Source: Delphinus delphis (Eukaryota > Chordata > Mammalia > Artiodactyla > Delphinidae). Taken from it: 64,000 nucleotides of DNA. The notes below the pieces were generated by a model. The model was not told where the DNA came from. It saw nothing but the letters and a program-made list of their open reading frames with translations, and did not search any database. A program made the translations under genes and the position numbers. The stretch covers positions 42,308,451 through 42,372,450 of the forward strand of contig NC_082694.2 of assembly GCF_949987515.2 (NCBI RefSeq), written 5' to 3'. Shown here piece after piece: positions 47,453 to 57,106 of the stretch. Numbering within the stretch: the stretch's first letter is position 1; each line of letters opens with the position of its first letter.

Positions 47453-48157
47453 CTTTTGAAATGTGAATATCAAGCCCCTTTAATTAACTCAGAAAAATAT
47501 GTTAGATTTATAAAGTAGTAAGTTGCACATGCTAGGAATACATCTATTTAAAAAATAAAGACAGGTTTGTATTTGTATTTTTCTAGGTCTCAAGACATCA
47601 GCTAAGACTTAAAGAACTCTCATTTATCTTTAGAAAAGAGGAAAGAACTATTTACCGTAGAAAGCTATCTTCATTCCTCATTCACTCATCGTCCAGTTTA
47701 GCACTCACTCAGTGAATGAACATTATCTTCAGGCCTGATACTGATTTTCTGAAATTTCTTTATTGAAAGGTATTATTCTGCATATGTGCTTTCAAAGTAG
47801 CAATTAACAAAAACAATAAAATAAAATACCAAAAATGTTAAAGGTGGAAGCAAGAACAAGTGATTAGCTCCCACGTGTATTCTTATTATTTATAGATACA
47901 GGTTGTTGGGCATCTGTCTCCAAGCTGAAAATCTCAGAAGGTTAGTTAGCATCAGAACTACTCTTGAGAGTTACATTTATGGTATGAATTGAGTTAGGCT
48001 GGTCAGGGCTGTCTGTTCCCATATAGTTCCCACTACTGAGTTGTCCATTACCTGAGACTCCAGCATGAGAGTTTTGGAGACAGTACATATCCATGTTGAG
48101 AAAAGGAAAAGCTTATCTGGCAGCCTTGGGTTTTGGGTTGTAGCGTTTTCACCAGTA
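47453..48157. other. Unassigned non-coding sequence
   Basis: No recognised gene or repeat. Confidence 0.4.
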
Positions 48158-48227
48158 ATTATTTTCGTTGCTTTTTAAAAAAACTTTTATTTTATATTGG
48201 AGTATAGTTGATTATTTTTGTTGCTTT
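48158..48227 (-). mobile_element. Minute L1-type insertion (about 36 bp) with 17-bp TSD
   Basis: Between two copies of attattttcgttgcttt (48158-48174) and attatttttgttgcttt (48211-48227, one mismatch) lies only 36 bp: a T/A tract followed by 'tatattggagtatagttg', the reverse complement of an artiodactyl/cetacean L1 3' end. This is an extreme 5' truncation. Confidence 0.82.
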
Positions 48228-48529
48228 AGACATAGAACTTTATATCTCTTATTCTCCATTCCCCTTCTGAAAAAGTTTCTTTGAGTTTTATCACTCTACC
48301 CCTAGCACTCTAGAAGATGCTGCTAAAATTCACAGTCATTCTTCCTGGAACTTGCATGACTCTGTCATTATGTTACCTTTCCATCTTCCCAGCCATGGAT
48401 AAAATTCATATGCCAAATTTGAAACTAATTTTAAATATTTGTATGGATTCTTAAGTGCAAGTGAAAAAGGAATGAGGTTTTGTGGCAAAACTCTCTTACC
48501 AAAAAGCATACCTTTTTCAGAGATAATAT
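48228..48529. other. Unassigned non-coding sequence
   Basis: Nothing recognised. Confidence 0.4.
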
Positions 48530-48730
48530 ATCCTCCACTTTACATGATTTACAGTTTATAAAACATTTAATACATACCACTGAAGCTTCTAAATGGCCCC
48601 AGTAGATATTAGAATGATTTTATGGAAGTTGAAGCTTAAGACTAGTGAATGCATGCCTAGGATCTTCCATTAGTAAGAATTGGAGCTCATCCAGCTACTA
48701 TGCTTTCCATGATATCACACTGTCTATGGA
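48530..48730 (+). repeat. Diverged MIR SINE
   Basis: 'attttatggaagttgaagct' and 'ggatcttccattagtaagaa' followed by 'ttggagctcatccagctac' keep the MIR order, but with many changes. Confidence 0.5.
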
Positions 48731-49429
48731 CACACCAGTTAGTGTAAGTTATTTGAAAGACAGAAGGCTCTGAAATCACATATTAGTTCTTAGGATTTGG
48801 GTTTTTTTTTTAAATATCTGTGCTTAATAATAAATAGATGGAAGAAAAGAGGGAGACAAATATGACTTGGCATTTTATTTTGTTTTAGCCCGGTGCTAAA
48901 ATGGTGCTTCCTTTGGGTATTTCTATCATCTCCTTGCAGTATTCATATGGAATTAACAGTGGTAGGTTCGAAATTCTTTTATAGGAATACCTCTCTTGAC
49001 TTTGAGGTATAGAAAGAGAATGGCTGTGAATGAACATACTTGAAAGTGAACAGCGCATTTTATGAGACTTGAAATACATCAAACCTAAGGTGCCTTACTT
49101 CTGAGACTGTTCATGAAAGGACCCGAGAAGGCTGAATGAGTCCTGTATATGACCAAAATTGAATCTGAAGGAAAGCTGTCTAAACTTGTCATTGACTACC
49201 ACATTTCTAAATTTAGAAAAAGTGAAAAATGTGATTGTACAGAGTCTCATCCTGAATCCTGGAAAATGACAGTCCTTAGGAGGTTTAGGGAGGTGGCAAG
49301 GGAGAAGATGGGTATAGGGAACAAAGAAAATCAAAGTAAAACTTCTTAAAGATCAGAAAATATTATTTTAGGCAAGAGAATAAATTAAATCTTTACTCAG
49401 GGACTCAGCATTAATAAAGCTGATTAGTC
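48731..49429. other. Unassigned non-coding sequence
   Basis: Open frames at 49149-49349 (plus) and 49095-49334 (minus) overlap each other and have no recognisable motif. Confidence 0.4.
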
Positions 49430-49620
49430 AAATTAAAAGCCTTTGGTTTTGGAATCAGAATCACATAGATATGGGATAAATCCTAACTCACAGTTCTGAG
49501 CAGCTCCTTAATCACTGTAAATTTCGGTTTCTTTACACAGTGGGAATATGAGTTTATTAGAAATGGTGTTTTGAAAATTAAGGGAAAGGTATGTAAAGGA
49601 AGTAATACATTGCTCTGGCA
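49430..49620 (-). repeat. MIR SINE (reverse)
   Basis: 'ggttttggaatcagaatcac', 'gataaatcctaactcacagt' and 'ttcggtttctttacacagtg' are in the order expected for a reverse MIR. Confidence 0.75.
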
Positions 49621-49687
49621 AATCTTTTATTTTTAAGTAAACAAATTTTACCAAAGTTCTTACTAATAAAACTAGGTCATCTATATG

Positions 49688-49690
<3 letters not shown>

Positions 49691-49719
<29 letters not shown>
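49691..49719. repeat. (TA)n microsatellite
   Basis: A pure TA run of about 14 units. Confidence 0.95.
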
Positions 49720-49723
<4 letters not shown>

Positions 49724-50079
49724 AAGAAGGGAGTAGGGGGAATTTCTTTTCACCATGTATGATTTAGTTAAGTTTAAAATTTGTACCATGAATATATATT
49801 GCTTCGTGAAAGCAGTTATTATTTTTTAATGAAGCAAGATTATTATAGACATAAATCTTATATCTAGATCTCGAGAATCTATAAAATAATGGTTAGAAAG
49901 AAATATTTCTATGATTTCCCTTATAGAAGTAGTATAAAGGAATAAATGGCCCCCTATCTGCACTGTTTTTCACTTATGTCCCAGCTGAAAGCCTCCCATC
50001 AATTTAGTACAAATCAGTATCAGAAAGCATTTTGTAAAATCCTTATTTTTTCATTTAAAATTATTCTTAATCATTCTGA

Positions 50080-50190
50080 AAAGCAAATACTTTTATTATT
50101 CCATTTTCCAGATAGGTATACTGGACTACAAAGATACTAATTAATTTGTTCAAAATCACACAGTAAATAAAAGAGGTGGGATTCAAATTT
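50080..50190 (+). repeat. MIR SINE fragment
   Basis: 'attttccagataggtatact' then 'tcaaaatcacacagtaaata' and 'agaggtgggattcaaat' match the MIR core. Confidence 0.7.
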
Positions 50191-50419
50191 TTAAAACTTC
50201 TAAAATTTTATTATTTTTTAAAAATAGACTTTGTTTTTTAGAACAGCTTTATGTTCACTGCAAAATCGAGCAGAAAGTATGGAGAGTTCCCATGTGCCTT
50301 GTCCCCAGGCATGCGTAACTTCCCCCATTATCAACACCCCTCACCAGAATGGTACATTTGTTATAATTGATGTACCCACACTGATATATCATAGTTACCC
50401 AAAGTCCATAGTTTACATT

Positions 50420-50656
50420 AAGATTCACTCTTGGGGGCTTCCCTGGTGGCACAGTGGTTGAGAGTCCGCCTGCCGATGCAGGGAACACGGGTTCGTGCCC
50501 CGGTCCGGGAAGATCCCACATGCCGCGGAGCGGCTGGGCCCGTGAGCCATGGCCGCTGAACCAGCATGTCCGGAGCCTGTGCTCCACAATGGGAGAGGCC
50601 ACAACAGTGAGAGGCCCACGTACCGCAAAAAAAAAAAAAAAAAGATTCGCTCTTGG
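50420..50656 (+). mobile_element. CHR-type SINE with TSD, inside L1M
   Basis: Body about 50435-50641. TSD aagattcactcttgg at 50420-50434 and aagattcgctcttgg at 50642-50656 (one mismatch). Frames on both strands are SINE translations. Confidence 0.95.
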
Positions 50657-50867
50657 TGTTGTGCATTCTTTGGATTTTGGCAAATGTATAATGAAATGTA
50701 TACATCATTATGGCATCATACAGAGTGTTTGCACTGCCCTAAAAATCCTCTGTGCTTCACCTATTCATGTCTCCTTTCCCCCTAAGCAACTAGTGAACAT
50801 ATGCATAGTTTGTCTCTTTTCTGAATATCATATAGTTAGAATCATACAGTACATAACGCTTTCTTTT

Positions 50868-51194
50868 TATTAATTAAATTATTTATTTATTTAGGCTGCG
50901 TTGGGTCTTTGTTGCTGCGCGCTGGCTTTTTCTCTAGTTGCAGCGAGCAGGGACTACTCTTTGTTGCGGTTCGCAGGCTTCTCATTGCGGTGGCTTCTCT
51001 TGTTGCAGAGCAAGGGCTCTAGGCGCACGGGCTTCAGTAGTTGTGGCTCGCGGGCTCTAGAGCGTGGGCTCAGTACCTGTGGAGCAAGGGCTTAGTTGCT
51101 CCGCAGCATGTGGGATCTTCCTGGAGCAGAGATTGAACCCGTGTCCCCTGCATTGACAGGAGGGTTCTTAACCGCTGTGCCACCAGAGAAGTCC
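50868..51194 (-). mobile_element. Long CHR-type SINE (reverse), inside L1M
   Basis: 'ttatttatttaggctgcgtt' then 'gggtctttgttgctgcgcgc', and finally 'aaccgctgtgccaccagaga'. This is the long subtype in reverse. The flanks cataacgctttct and cgtaactttttct form an imperfect TSD. It is about 60 bp longer at its 3' part than the short copies. Confidence 0.9.
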
Positions 51195-51775
51195 ACTGCG
51201 TAACTTTTTCTGATTGGCTTCTTTCACTTAGTAATATGCATTTAAGTTTACTCCATGTCTTTTAATGGCTTGTGCTAAATACTTTTTAGTGCTAAATTTC
51301 TTTTTAGTGCTAAATACTACTTTGTTGCCTGGATGCACCACAGTTTCTTTATCCATTCTCCTGCTGATGGGCATCTTGGTCACTTCCAGGTTTTGGCGTT
51401 TGTGAATATAGCTGCAGTGAACATCCATGTGCAGGTTTTTGTGTGGATATACATTTTCAACTCTTTTGGGTAAATACCAAGGAGTGCATTTGCTGCATTG
51501 TATGGTAAGAGTATGTTTAGTTTTTAAGAAGCCACCAAACTGTCTTCCAAAGTGACTGTACCATTTTGCACTTCTACTGGAAATAAATAAGAATTTCCGA
51601 TGCTCCGTACTTCATCAGCATCTGACGTTGTCAGTTCTGGATTTTAGCCATTCTGATAGGTGTGTAGTGGTATCTCGTTGTTTTAATTTGCATTTCCCTA
51701 ATGATATATGATGTGAAGCATCTTTTCGTATGTTTATTTGCTATCTGTAACTTTTAAATCTTTTTGCCCACAAAC

Positions 51776-52082
51776 ATGTGCATATTAAAAAAAAAAAAAA
51801 AGCATATGCCAGCAGATGTGAGGAATCAACTCCCAAAGTTAGAAGTGACGGGCTGGCTGACATCAGGGGGCTGAGTGGCTGTGTGCAGAGCAGGCTGAAA
51901 GTGAATGCCAGAGGACTTGGATCTCAGCTAATGGATAGTATTCCAGTTACTGAACTTTCAGCAAGTGGACCTTTTGAAAGTCATGATCTTCTTTCAAAAT
52001 ATTTTTCTTATGTGAAAAATTAACTTTTGCCCAGTCATCCTCTTGAATTATTAGAAAAAAAAAAACTTTTCAGCTTGTTACG
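51776..52082. other. Unassigned sequence with an A-tract
   Basis: An A-tract lies at 51787-51801. The plus frames at 51778-52023 and 52027-52278 are not convincing; the second is LTR-derived. Confidence 0.4.
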
Positions 52083-52437
52083 TACTACTGAACAGTATTA
52101 CCCAAATTCATATATTGAAGCCCTAACTCCCAAGGTGACTGTATTTGGAGATAGGGCCTTTAAGAAGATAATTAAGATTAAATTAAGTCATAAGGACCCT
52201 AATCCAATGATTGATATCCTTAGAAGAAGAGGAAGAGACACCAGAGATTTACACAAAGGCCAAGTGAGGACACAATGAGAAGACAGCTGTCTGTGAGCCA
52301 AGGACAGAGACCTTAGGAGAAACCAACCCTGCCAGCATCTTGATTTCAACCTTCAGAATGTGGGAAAATAAATGTCTATTGTTTAGGCCACCTACTTGGT
52401 GGTATTTTGTTATGGCAGCCCCAGCTGACTAGCATAC
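52083..52437 (+). mobile_element. ERVL-MaLR LTR (MLT1/MST type)
   Basis: 'aaattcatatattgaagccc', 'ggtgactgtatttggagata', 'gggcctttaagaagataatt', 'accctaatccaatgattgat', 'gaggacacaatgagaagaca' and 'gttatggcagccccagctga' follow the MaLR LTR from near its start to its end. The left ~20 bp is diverged. MaLRs are old, non-infectious LTR retrotransposons. Confidence 0.85.
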
Positions 52438-53034
52438 CAAAATAAAATGCTCAATGGAAATAAAATGAATTTATCCACATTAAGAACCATCCAGGGTCTA
52501 TTTGCTCTAATAGAATTACACATGGAATTCAATGCAGTGGAGCATGTTCAGTATCTTCCATTTTTTCCTAGCTCAGATCTTTAACTGAATATGTTGAGGG
52601 GTAATGATGAAGCTATTGGTTTTCAAGATATTTTTAATGATCCATCACAAAATGATGTAATGAAAGAACCCCACTTGATGGTGGAATAATTTTGGCTTAC
52701 TATAATAGAGGTGTGTGGTTAATTAAAGTAGAGGAACTGCATCTTGTTTATAGTTGTCTTTTTACTATAATTTGATGTATACAATATTAAAAGTACTGAC
52801 ACATGAGAAGTTTTGCCAGAAAATATAAATTCTGCTGCTGTGGAAACACCTCTACCAACAAAATATACACTAAAAACATGAAGCCTCAAATATGACATTT
52901 TTATCCGATTTTAAATGATTCAAAACACTTAGCAAATGACACGACAATGAAAGGAACACGGTTATGTTTTCTTGTCTCAAAAACTTTACTTATATATATT
53001 TATATCATGTTGGCTTTGCTTATGTAGTTTAAAT
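52438..53034. other. Unassigned non-coding sequence
   Basis: AT-rich, nothing recognised. Confidence 0.4.
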
Positions 53035-53465
53035 TATTTATTGTATAAAACTTTAACCATATATAGAAATAGAAGAGCATAATAAAGTACTTCACTGTGA
53101 CCCATCATCAACAATTATCATTACCTGGCCCATCTTGTGTTATATACTCCTACATACTTCCCTTTATCTTATCATTTCTGGAGCAGATATAAGATGTATT
53201 ATCTGCAAATATATCAGTATGTTTCTCTGAAAGTTAATAGTTTTCTTTTTAAAGATACCCATGATAGCATTATTATTCCAAAAATTTAACAATAAATGCT
53301 TAATATCAGAAAAGATGCAATCATTGTTTAAATTTTTCGAACTTTCTCACAAATGCCACAATTATTTTTATATGTTGTTTTAAAAATCAGGAACCAACTA
53401 AATTCTAAACATTTCAATTAGTTGACATATCTCTTAATTCCCTTTTACTATAAAAGATTTTGTAA
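53035..53465 (-). mobile_element. Old L1M 3' UTR fragment, reverse
   Basis: 'taaatgcttaatatcagaaa' and 'tgacatatctcttaattccc' resemble old L1M 3' UTR text in reverse. Diverged. Confidence 0.55.
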
Positions 53466-53469
53466 CAGA

Positions 53470-54000
53470 GCAAGTGGCTTGTTGCCCAGTCCACAATGGA
53501 AAGACGAAATACTGAGGCAGTAGTCTTTTCCAGAAAGAAGAGGCTTTATTGCAGGGCGGCCAAAAAAGGAGACAAGAGGCAAAGCTCAGATCTGTCTCCT
53601 GGATAGGCTGTTGACTGGGGTATTTATAGTGGAAGCAGGGAGCAAGAGGGGGAGGGGGCCAGGAAATGATTGGTGGAAAGCAAACTGTAAGTTTCTAGAG
53701 TTCTCTGTGCAGGTGTGGCAGTTCTTCAAACCTCATCATGGGTTGTATGTGCAGGGTTCATTATGTAACATGTGGTAGATTTTAGTCATTTGAGGTCTAA
53801 AGTTTACTATGTCATTCTAGTCCTTCAATGTGCCTGAGCCTGTGTGATGCTTAGTCAGGGTCTGTCAGCAAGTTGTTTCCTTGTCTGTGGTTTCTCTGGT
53901 CCTCTGCAAAACAAGCTTGGTATTCTCGATGTATCATTTTGTTTCTACCTTATGGGCCTTGTAACTTAGAGGGCATGGTTTCTGTTTCTCTTCATCTATC
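53470..54000 (-). mobile_element. LTR-like element (ERV remnant), reverse
   Basis: On the minus strand a TATA-like TATAAATA (around plus 53619-53626) is followed about 70 bp later by AATAAAGCCTC (around plus 53543-53552), as in an LTR promoter and poly-A signal. The left border is near 53470; the right border is unclear. It adjoins the CHR SINE at 54009. No retroviral coding sequence is seen. Confidence 0.55.
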
Positions 54001-54008
54001 TCATTTTT

Positions 54009-54336
54009 AGGGCTTCCCTGGTGGCGCAGTGGTTGAGAATCCACCTGCCAATGCAGGGCACATGGGTTCGAACCCTGGTCTGGGAAGATCCCACATGCTG
54101 CGGAGCAGCTAAGCCCATGTGCCACAACTACTGAGCCTGTGCTCTAGAGCTCTTGAGCCACAACTACTGAAACCCACGCGCCTAGAGCCCATGCTCCACA
54201 ACAAGGGAAGCCACCACAATGAGAAGCCCGTTGCATCGCAACGGAGAGCAGCCCCTGCTTCCCTCAACTAAAAAGAAAGCCCGTGCACAGCAACAAAGAC
54301 CCAACACACAGCCAACAATAAATAAATAAATTTATA
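54009..54336 (+). mobile_element. Long CHR-type SINE
   Basis: 'gggcttccctggtggcgcag' then 'ggttcgaaccctggtctggg', 'gccacaactactgagcctg' and an AATAAATAAATAAA tail. The B box GGTTCGAACCC is close to the tRNA consensus. A TSD is not clear. Confidence 0.92.
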
Positions 54337-54429
54337 CCAAAACTAAAGATAAAAAGATTACTTGCAACGTATCTGTTGAATCAGAAACAAGATTCTTTGT
54401 TCAGCAGTTTCCTACAGTTTAGCTTTTGC

Positions 54430-54895
54430 TGGTTGCACCCCTCGTGTGTCCTTTTAACATGTTCTTTTTTCTTTGTTGGAGGAGTTTTTGAGAGGTCATG
54501 ACTAGCTGTTGACCTGTGAGTTGGGCCTGGGCAATCAGAAGCTCCTCACCCCCTCCTCTGTCCTTGGAATATATGTTCCACCCACTGATCCCACAGCTGG
54601 AGCTGTTTTCAAGGATGCAACCTTGAGAGAGTAATGTGATGTTGAGACATCTGGACAGTGTACATGACCAGACCCAGTTAAAGCCTCTGTGTCAACTTTT
54701 AAGATTCTAGTGGGCAGGTGTGAAGGTCTACTTGTCTTGAAGCTGCCCAAAACAAACCTGGTAATTAAGTCCCCTTGCTTATTAAACCTGCCACCTACCA
54801 ATCTGGAGTGGTCTGCCTCTTTCTTGGATCTCTTCCATGTATAGGGGCCAGTTTCAGATTTCACCTGGTAAATTCCCAAGTTTGCAAACCAACAC
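54430..54895 (+). mobile_element. Possible LTR, forward
   Basis: 'accaatctggagtggtctgc' followed by 'ctctttcttggatctcttcc', preceded by ATTAAA (54781-54786), looks like an R-U5 region of a class I ERV LTR. I see no clear start or TATA box. The 114-codon minus frame 54535-54879 lies antisense to it and is not supported as a gene. Confidence 0.35.
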
Positions 54896-55649
54896 TCATA
54901 TATATTTTTCTCTCCATTAGAACTGGAGGCTTGATGTGATTAGATTTATTCATTTTTCTTTTTGTAGCAATGCTATTTCATAGTGTTGTGTTTATCTAAA
55001 ATGAAGCACATAATACCTGTTTTTCTTGTTTTCGGATGTTAACAGTAGTTGTTGATCAATATCTAGATTAATTAATTCATTAGAGTATATAAAATGATAG
55101 TACATCTATCATATTATTTTATTATATGAAATTCTCCGATTTTTTTTTTGCTATCTAAGGTAAAAGCTTGTTTTTCCATGCAGACATTATACAGTTCCTG
55201 CCATTTTTAAGGAACTTTGGTTCATTTTATAGGAACATGATATATTAAGACCAAAGTCTGAGCACTGGAAATTATTCTCTGCTACCAGGTTGCCAGTGTT
55301 TTAAGAACTTTCCAATGGATGTGGATTGGAAAAGTACTTTTTAAATTTTATGTTTAGTGGTTGTATTTCAACTTAATTGTGTTTTATTATTACTAAAATA
55401 TTATACAATTAAAAATCAAGCTTGTAAGACTATATTAAAATGTGTATATATATGCTAATATATATGTATATATTTATCTGTTTCAACCTAATTCCTGGAT
55501 ACCTTAGGTAAACGACTAGAAACAGTCTTTCTCTATTTGTTCTATTTTGTAGTCTCTCTTTTTCTCTCTTTCTCTCCCTCTCCCCTGCTTCCTCTTACAG
55601 AATGAGGAAAGTTAGAAAACTTATTATGGCAGTATAATTGAGAAATGAT
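54896..55649. other. Unassigned sequence
   Basis: AT-rich, with a TATATG-type tract near 55445-55480 and a C/T-rich tract at about 55550-55600. Confidence 0.4.
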
Positions 55650-55940
55650 GGACCAGGGTGGTAGAAGGTGTTGAAAAACAGTCACATTTGGAATATATTC
55701 GGAAGGTAGAACCAGCAGCATTTGATGATGGATAGATTGTAAGTGTAGAATGAGGGAATGAGAGAAAACAAGAATAGCTGTAGTTTTGGGCATGAGCAAC
55801 AGGGTGAATGGACATGCCATTTACTGAGATAGGAAAGACTGGAGGAGAAATACATTTGAAGGGGGAAGGGATTGAGAATTTTTTGGACTTGTCAAGTTTG
55901 ATATGCCCATTAGATATCCAAGACCAAATAGCAAGTAGAG
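55650..55940 (+). repeat. Ancient interspersed repeat, family not named
   Basis: 'ggaaggtagaaccagcagca', 'gatggatagattgtaagtg', 'gagcaacagggtgaatggac' and 'gccatttactgagatagg' belong to the same old repeat as the pieces at 9.2 and 21 kb. The minus frames here are antisense artefacts. Confidence 0.55.
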
Positions 55941-55944
55941 TTAG

Positions 55945-56085
55945 ATAGAGCCCCCAACCAGAATGTAAGTTCCAAGAAGATAGCTATTTTGGGCTGTTTT
56001 GTTCACTACTGTATCTTCAGAGCTTAAAAGAGGCACATATTAGATGTTCAATAGACATTCACTGAGTGAATAAGCAAACAAAAAA
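55945..56085 (+). mobile_element. L2 LINE 3' end
   Basis: 'cagaatgtaagttccaagaa', 'ctactgtatcttcagagctt' and 'ttcaatagacattcactgag' match the L2 3' end. Confidence 0.75.
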
Positions 56086-56232
56086 GTAAGTATGAAAAAT
56101 ATATATCTTAGAACTTAGCAAATATGTCTCTTCTTATTCCAAACTGATACCTCTCCAGTCCATGTAATTTTAATCTTCTATTTGATCTTTACACAGTTTC
56201 AGTTAAGAGCAATCATCATACAGTAGCCCTAT

Positions 56233-56282
56233 TTGCTTATTTATCTCTTCTATTAATTAGAATAGAAGAGATAAATAAGCAA
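56233..56282. repeat. Perfect 22-bp inverted repeat (hairpin)
   Basis: The left arm 56233-56254 (ttgcttatttatctcttct...) is the exact reverse complement of the right arm 56261-56282, with a 6-nt spacer aattag. All 22 pairs match. It lies in otherwise unassigned sequence. Confidence 0.95.
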
Positions 56283-56677
56283 CAGGCAGTGGGCCTTATC
56301 AGTCAAATTAACTATTTAGATTTCAGTCCTTTATTATTTTTATACTTGGTAGTTTGTCACCTAATATTTTTGTCTTTCCAAGGTCAAATTTGAAAGACAA
56401 AGAAAAACAAATGAAGGCTTTGTAAGGGATTAATGGGTGCTCACTTTGGTCTTGACTGTAGTTAAACATCAGTCCCTGGGTGTTTCATAGTATGTGACTA
56501 GGGCGTAAGTAGCACAAAGTAGCTTTTTCACCTACTCAGATTATCTTTGGCCTTGCTCTGTTGGTATAAGATGGTTTTCTGTGTATTGTGTCCTATTTTA
56601 AGGATTTCATGAAGCTTATACTTGGTTTGCAAATAATTTCTGAGGTGACTACAAAGATGACACATTTATTGTCCTTT
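56283..56677. other. Unassigned non-coding sequence
   Basis: Nothing recognised. Confidence 0.4.
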
Positions 56678-56840
56678 AACTCTGGTTTTCTTTGGGAATT
56701 CCCTGGCAGTCCAGAGGTTAGGACTCGGTGCTTTCACTGCCGGAGTCTGGGTTCTGTCCCTGGTTGGGGAGCTAAGATCCTGCAAGCCACGCAGCACGGC
56801 CAAATTAAAACAAAACAAAACAAAAAAAACTTTGGTTTTC
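56678..56840 (+). mobile_element. Short tRNA-derived SINE with TSD
   Basis: Body 56691-56827: 'gggaattccctggcagtcca' then 'gggttctgtccctggttggg' and an AAACAAAACAAAA tail. TSD aactctggttttc at 56678-56690 and aactttggttttc at 56828-56840 (one mismatch). Same subtype as SINE B at 47.3 kb and the reverse copy at 27.2 kb. Confidence 0.93.
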
Positions 56841-57064
56841 ATTTTGGCCTCAGAATTTTTCGGAGAAGTGCCTTATTGTCTCTACTGTCTTGCCAAAGCA
56901 AATGTTGGAAAAAATGAGATTGACATTTATTCTGGATGACTCATTACATCATAAAACTGGGTTAGCCCTTGCAGACTTGGCAGTGAAGACCAAGTCATTA
57001 TTTTTAAATTGTCAGCATATGGGTGGTCAGAGATGGTAACACTCAGGTATGTGTGAACAAGAGT

Positions 57065-57106
57065 TCTCATTTAGGAGGAGAATGTGAATTATCCTTCTAA
57101 ATGAGA
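57065..57106. repeat. Imperfect 15-bp hairpin with a nearby direct repeat
   Basis: Arms tctcatttaggagga (57065-57079) and tccttctaaatgaga (57092-57106) pair at 14 of 15 positions. The phrase gagaatgtgaatta occurs at 57078-57091 and again at 57104-57117. Confidence 0.9.

Larger units (their letters stand above)
50215..51775 (-). mobile_element. Old L1 (L1M type) 3' region, reverse, interrupted by two SINEs
   Basis: Segments 50215-50419, 50657-50867 and 51195-51775 form one element: 'ttgtccccaggcatgcgtaa', then 'tggcaaatgtataatgaaat', then 'gcagtgaacatccatgtgca' and 'aaaccaccaaactgtcttcc'-like ORF2-end text in reverse. Near 51270-51315 the phrase tttttagtgctaaat is duplicated in tandem. Confidence 0.85.

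Noticed and set aside
49149..49349. 66-codon plus-strand frame rich in charged residues
   Set aside because: Short, overlapped by an antisense frame of similar length, and without a recognisable motif.
54535..54879. 114-codon minus-strand frame with ordinary composition
   Set aside because: It lies within an LTR-like block and shows no known retroviral or cellular motif; most likely chance.
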